Shown: piece after piece, positions 42,714-46,278 of the stretch
Layout of the letters: each line of letters opens with the position of its first letter
Numbering within the stretch: the first letter of the stretch is position 1
DNA from: CAJPPJ01 sp963545265
Lineage (GTDB): Bacteria > Bacillota_I > Bacilli_A > RF39 > UBA660
Assembly: GCA_963545265.1 (NCBI GenBank)
Contig: CAUUHY010000006.1
Span: 1-46,278 of the forward strand
Length of the DNA: 46,278 nt
Direction of reading: 5' to 3'
Translations under genes and position numbers: made by a program
Notes under the pieces: model-generated
The model's input: only the letters and a program-made list of their open reading frames with translations
The model's database searches: none
Told to the model about the DNA's origin: nothing

Positions 42714-43393
42714 TTAACTTCTCCTTCTAACTTATAGCCAAAACCTCTTACTGTTTGAAGCATTTTTTTATCTTTAAACGGTTTATCTATCTTATTTCTT
42801 AAATATCCCATATAAACTTCTACTGTATTTGGAAGTATATCGGAATCAAAATCCCATACATGATTAATGATTTTTTCTTTACTTATAATCCTATTAGCAT
42901 TTCTCATCAAATATTCTAATAAATCATATTCTTTTTTACTTAAATTTATTAATTTATCATCTCTTCTAGCTTCAAATGTAGTAGTATTTAATATTAAATC
43001 ACCTACTTTTAATTCATCACTAACTATATTATTTGGTCTTCTAAGTAAAGCTCTAATTCTTGCTAAAAGTTCATCTAAACTAAATGGTTTAGCTAAATAA
43101 TCATCTGCTCCTGCATCTAATCCTTCTACTTTATCATTTACTCCACTTTTAGCTGTTAACATAATTATAGGAGTTTTAATATTACTTTCTCTAAGTTCTT
43201 TACATACTTCTACACCCTCTTTTAAAGGAAGCATTCTATCTAATATTATACAATCAAAGTCTTCATCTTTTCCTAAAACTAAAGCTTCTTCTCCATCACT
43301 AGCAATAGTTACATCAAAGTCTTCATATTTTAAACCTCTTGCTACTGCATTTGCTATTTTACCTTCATCTTCTACTAGTAATATTTTTTTCAT
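42710..43393 (-). CDS. OmpR/PhoB-family response regulator
   Basis: This 227-residue protein has a receiver domain with the acidic pair in LVEDEG, phospho-acceptor Asp52 in DCIILDRMLPL and the conserved Lys in DDYLAKPFSLDELLARI. A winged-helix DNA-binding domain follows, with LSKKEYDLLEYLMRN, VWDFDSDILPNTVEVYMGYLRNKID and TVRGFGYKLEG. It pairs with the kinase downstream. AAAGGAG lies before the ATG and TATAAT a little upstream. The regulon is unknown; the operon carries a peroxidase, so an oxidative or envelope stress signal is possible. Confidence 0.96.
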   Translation of the reverse strand: MKKILLVEDEGKIANAVARGLKYEDFDVTIASDGEEALVLGKDEDFDCIILDRMLPLKEGVEVCKELRESNIKTPIIMLTAKSGVNDKVEGLDAGADDYLAKPFSLDELLARIRALLRRPNNIVSDELKVGDLILNTTTFEARRDDKLINLSKKEYDLLEYLMRNANRIISKEKIINHVWDFDSDILPNTVEVYMGYLRNKIDKPFKDKKMLQTVRGFGYKLEGEVK

Positions 43394-43456
43394 ATTTTCT
43401 CCTTTATATATATTATATATTTTATTTTTGAGAATTAACTGAGTATTTGAATTTTA

Positions 43457-43491
43457 AAAAAATAGATATTTATTTTCAAATATCTATTTAT
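43457..43491 (-). terminator. Terminator of the 43488-44405 gene
   Basis: AAATAGATATTT and AAATATCTATTT form a 12-bp stem around a 6-base loop (43460-43489), followed on the minus strand by TTTTTTTAAAA. It overlaps the stop codon. Confidence 0.8.
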
Positions 43492-44405
43492 TTTATTTTT
43501 CTTCCTGTAACTTTTAATTCTAAATCATCAGATGGATCATAAGAATTTATAGATCTATCATATATTTCATTATTCCATCTTCTAAGTCCTTCTTGTACTT
43601 TAACATCATCTGATTTTGATATTAAACTAGATATTTCTTCTTGTTCTAGCGTATCTATGTATGAAGTTGTACTATATTTTGGAGAATCAATATTCATTTC
43701 TTGAAGGCCATATTTATTATTTAAAAGTAATTCTGTATTATATTTTAATTTTTTTTCACCTTCTACGTCTTCAATTGCTTTAACTCTAGCTGTATCTATT
43801 CCTTTTCTTTTTATTTCTACAAAAATATCTAAATTATCATCTATTTGACCTGCTATAAGCTGATTTATATTTTCATCTTTATAATCTTCTAAACTAAATA
43901 ATGATTTTAAATTCAAATTAGCTTTTTTATACTCTTTTAAAGTCCTTAATATTTCTATACCATAACTATTATATATTTCTTCTTTTTCTTCTTCAAAAAA
44001 ATAATTTTCATTACCAATCGAAGATATATAAGCATTTTTAGATGATACGTGAATGTTACTTCCTTCTAAATTAATTTTTGTTAAAGTATAATTAATTGTT
44101 TCAAAGTTTTTATCTTCTTTTACATCTTCTCTTTTTTTGATATAAAGAGAATTATTATTACTTGGTAATCTAACGATTTCAAAAGAAGTTTTTCCATTTG
44201 ATGAGTCATAATTTATATTTATTTTATTTTTGCTTTTCTCTATATTTATATTATCTAATTGAGAATCAAATAATATTGAATTATGTAAATCTTTTAAAAT
44301 AATATCAGTATCAAAAGCTGGATTTTCTTGAAAAGTTGAATTTATATTTAAAGACATTATTTCTTCTTTTATATTTTTTGTTATTTCTTTTTTACTAACT
44401 AGCAT
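43488..44405 (-). CDS. Hypothetical protein, 305 aa
   Basis: I do not recognise this protein. It has no membrane helix or signal peptide. It is acidic and Asn/Ser/Lys-rich, with probable beta structure in the first half (FEIVRLPSNNNSLYIKKRE, YTLTKINLEGSNIHVSSKNA) and helices later, ending DPSDDLELKVTGRKIK. AGGAGATT precedes the ATG. It is a single gene between its own terminator (43457) and a hairpin upstream (44465). Confidence 0.75.
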   Translation of the reverse strand: MLVSKKEITKNIKEEIMSLNINSTFQENPAFDTDIILKDLHNSILFDSQLDNINIEKSKNKININYDSSNGKTSFEIVRLPSNNNSLYIKKREDVKEDKNFETINYTLTKINLEGSNIHVSSKNAYISSIGNENYFFEEEKEEIYNSYGIEILRTLKEYKKANLNLKSLFSLEDYKDENINQLIAGQIDDNLDIFVEIKRKGIDTARVKAIEDVEGEKKLKYNTELLLNNKYGLQEMNIDSPKYSTTSYIDTLEQEEISSLISKSDDVKVQEGLRRWNNEIYDRSINSYDPSDDLELKVTGRKIK

Positions 44406-44739
44406 AATAATCTCCTAAATAAATTATATAAAACTTATAATATTTAGTAAACTTTTAAAGAAATAAAAAGTAGTATCAGTTACTACTTTTTATTTTACTA
44501 TTAATTAAACGTTTTTTGGTATGGATTTTTTATTATATATAATTATTTCTATTCACTTATTATCTTATTTATTTACCTCCTCTTTTAGTTGTTTTTGCTT
44601 ATTATCATTTTTATTTTTTATAATTTAATATTTAAATTTTTATATTTTTATCTCCTTTCACGATTTAAGTATATAACTTAATTACTGAAAAAATACTGAG
44701 AATACACTAAATTTTTCTTAATAAAAAAGGATGATAAAA
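44406..44739. other. Gene-poor stretch with two hairpins and orphan ribosome-site-like motifs
   Basis: No credible ORF was found on either strand. Near each end there is a terminator-like hairpin (44465-44491 and 44721-44748). Between them, on the minus strand, two good Shine-Dalgarno words (AAAGGAGAT near 44655 and AGAGGAGG near 44580) have no gene behind them; the best ATG after the first gives only 7 codons. The near-palindrome TTAAGT-ATATA-ACTTAA lies around 44665-44685. It may be the wreck of a lost small gene. Confidence 0.5.
44465..44491. terminator. Terminator-like hairpin
   Basis: AAAAAGTAGTA pairs perfectly with TACTACTTTTT around a 5-base loop. A/T runs lie on both sides, so it could act in either direction. 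No gene ends directly at it. Confidence 0.6.
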
Positions 44740-44748
44740 TCATCCTTC
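44721..44748 (-). terminator. Terminator of the leucine-rich-repeat gene
   Basis: AAGGATGA and TCATCCTT pair around a 5-base loop with the TGA stop codon in the stem. A T-run follows on the minus strand. Confidence 0.8.
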
Positions 44749-46278
44749 ATATACTACTGTCGTATTATTTTGTGCTCCCCATGGTGCATTTAAAATTGTT
44801 CCTTCTGCTTTTTTAACTACTATCCTAGCGTTTCTCAAAAACCAAAACGCTTTTTGATGCATTTCCTCCATTGTTGCTGGTATTACAATCGTTGGAGTTG
44901 TTCCAGCTTCGTTATAACCTATTCCAAATTCTCCTATTTTCTTCATATTTGGACCTAAATCTACAGTTGTAAATAAACTTTCATATAAAGCATGATTTTC
45001 AATTTCTTCGGCTCTTGTAATTTTTATATTTTGAATTCTAGTTGATAAAAATGCTTCGCTAGGAATCTTTAAGCTACTATCCCAAGTAAGATTCTTAATC
45101 TTTCCAGTTCTTGAAAAAATTCCTTTTTCTACTTCATTTAAAGTATTAGGTATAACTATTTCTTCTATATCTAACTTATTAGCTGCAAATGCTCTATATT
45201 TTATTTTTTCTATTAATGGAGAAATTTTTAAATTAACTACACCTGAATTTTCAAATGCTTTTACTCCAATTACTTTACTGTTTGAAACATCTACATTTTT
45301 TATAGTTCCTGCTGCAAATGCTGAATCACCAATTTCTGAATTGTTTAAAACTTTAAGACTATTAACGTTCTTAGTATTAGAATAGAACGATTCTGCACCA
45401 ATTAATTTAACAGTTGATGGTATTACAAGTTCTTCTTGAACAAGTGGATTATCACGAAATGCTTTAAATTCTATAGTTTCAAGTCCTTCATGTAATGTTA
45501 TTTTCTTAGTACCAAGATAATTAAATGAATATTCACCTATCTTCTTAGTATTACTTATTTCTATTTCTTCTATTTTATTAGGGTTAACCGAGTATGTTGT
45601 TCTAGCAAAATGCATTGGAGTTATTGCTTTAGCTTTATAGTCTAATTTTTTAATGTTTAATCCATATTTTGTTTGGAATAGACCTTCTCCAATTGTTTCA
45701 ATACTTTCAGGTATTAATAATTCATTTTGATTAATTCTATTATCATTAAATACTCCTCTTCCAAGTGTTTTTATAGTATTAGATAATTTTAGTTTTTCTA
45801 CTTCTACATTACTAAATGCATAATCACCTATATTTTGAGTATTACTTATTTCTATTTCTTTTATCTTACCTAATCTAAATGCATTAGAATAAACTTCTTT
45901 TGCTTCTAATATCAATTTATTTATTTTCTTTTCACTTGAATAAAATGCATTATTAACTACTTTTTCTACACTTGCTGGAATTTTTAATTCATTTTGAACT
46001 ATTGCTGTATTTTGAAATGAACTACCTCCAATAAATTTTGTTTTTTCTCCAAAATCAACTGTTTTAACTTTACTATTGAAGAAAGCTGCTTGTCCAATTA
46101 CTGCTTTTCCTTCAAATTTAAGATTATCTATATTGGCTTGATCAAATACATTTGAATAAATTGCTGTATCACCCTTAAATATAACATTTGTAGCATGTAT
46201 ATTTGGTGATTTAAAAGCTGATGATTGCACATTAGTAACAGTTTCTGGAATAACAATATTAGTTTGATTTAATTTAGC
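44740..46278 (-). CDS. BspA-type leucine-rich-repeat surface protein, C-terminal part (5' end outside window)
   Basis: The frame is open to the right edge of the window (residues LNQTNIVIPETVTN precede the first GTG), so only the last roughly 512 residues are seen. The protein is made of about twenty LRR_5/BspA repeats of roughly 23 residues with the pattern IG..AF....I..L.IP.TV..I...AF. It ends NTTVVYEG without a sortase signal or membrane anchor, so any anchor or signal peptide must be in the missing part. Such proteins are surface adhesins or binding scaffolds. Repeat units alternate between two types (..ELVIPSTVK.. and ..IEISNTKKIG..). Confidence 0.88.
   Translation of the reverse strand, partial: AKLNQTNIVIPETVTNVQSSAFKSPNIHATNVIFKGDTAIYSNVFDQANIDNLKFEGKAVIGQAAFFNSKVKTVDFGEKTKFIGGSSFQNTAIVQNELKIPASVEKVVNNAFYSSEKKINKLILEAKEVYSNAFRLGKIKEIEISNTQNIGDYAFSNVEVEKLKLSNTIKTLGRGVFNDNRINQNELLIPESIETIGEGLFQTKYGLNIKKLDYKAKAITPMHFARTTYSVNPNKIEEIEISNTKKIGEYSFNYLGTKKITLHEGLETIEFKAFRDNPLVQEELVIPSTVKLIGAESFYSNTKNVNSLKVLNNSEIGDSAFAAGTIKNVDVSNSKVIGVKAFENSGVVNLKISPLIEKIKYRAFAANKLDIEEIVIPNTLNEVEKGIFSRTGKIKNLTWDSSLKIPSEAFLSTRIQNIKITRAEEIENHALYESLFTTVDLGPNMKKIGEFGIGYNEAGTTPTIVIPATMEEMHQKAFWFLRNARIVVKKAEGTILNAPWGAQNNTTVVYEG

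Noticed and set aside
1..46278. Mycoplasma-type code with TGA as Trp
   Set aside because: TGA ends cas1, csn2, the LRR gene and others at sensible lengths, and Trp positions in conserved motifs use TGG.
1..46278. tRNA or rRNA genes
   Set aside because: No cloverleaf with a T-arm GTTCRA-type motif and no rRNA signature was noticed in the intergenic regions; a covariance scan could still find one missed by eye.

Overview
The window is a very AT-rich, gene-dense piece of a bacterial chromosome in which almost every gene lies on the minus strand. FtsW, GlmS preceded by a glmS ribozyme, a type II-A CRISPR-Cas locus, the ecf-truA gene order, GreA/YebC/TruB/MutM/PolA and AGGAGG-type ribosome binding sites point to a low-GC Firmicute. 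A gut-type Bacilli/Mollicutes-related lineage such as RF39 is my inference. TGA ends several genes (cas1, csn2, the LRR gene) and Trp is TGG, so the standard bacterial code applies and not the mycoplasma code.

Left edge (1-7276): the 3' end of a tyrosine recombinase on the plus strand, then a seven-repeat CRISPR array transcribed leftward, its leader, and csn2-cas2-cas1-cas9 (type II-A) as an overlapping minus-strand operon. A tracrRNA is transcribed divergently from cas9 on the plus strand; its anti-repeat pairs with the array repeat and it ends at a strong terminator. The leader holds an inverted 16/17 copy of the start of the CRISPR repeat.

7277-24401: an unknown small gene, a membrane-tethered zinc metallopeptidase, then a long operon (about 20625 down to 9001) that looks like a pared-down type IV secretion system. 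It has a prepilin-like envelope protein, a two-TM VirB2-like protein, a VirB6-like membrane protein, a PrgI-like protein, VirB4 split into N-terminal and ATPase ORFs, an unknown membrane protein, the VirD4/TraG coupling ATPase, a secreted staphylococcal-nuclease-type enzyme, a membrane-anchored unknown and a hexapeptide-repeat protein. No relaxase, replication gene or cell-wall hydrolase is visible. Upstream lie a 477-residue unknown with a Pro/Glu/Lys/Ser tail, ftsW and tgt.

24470-32100: one lone plus-strand membrane-anchored unknown, three glycosyltransferase-type genes, exonuclease III, an unknown, and glmS under a self-cleaving glmS ribozyme.

32098-41164: housekeeping information-processing genes (yebC, a HAD hydrolase, a GreA-like factor, truB, mutM, polA, truA) followed upstream by an ecfA1-ecfA2-ecfT-like trio in its usual place next to truA, but with both ATPases eroded at catalytic motifs. 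A three-hairpin plus-strand RNA candidate lies between yebC and a DUF4282-like gene.

41240-46278: a glutathione peroxidase, a histidine kinase/response regulator pair, an unknown, a gene-poor stretch, and a BspA-type leucine-rich-repeat surface protein running off the right edge.
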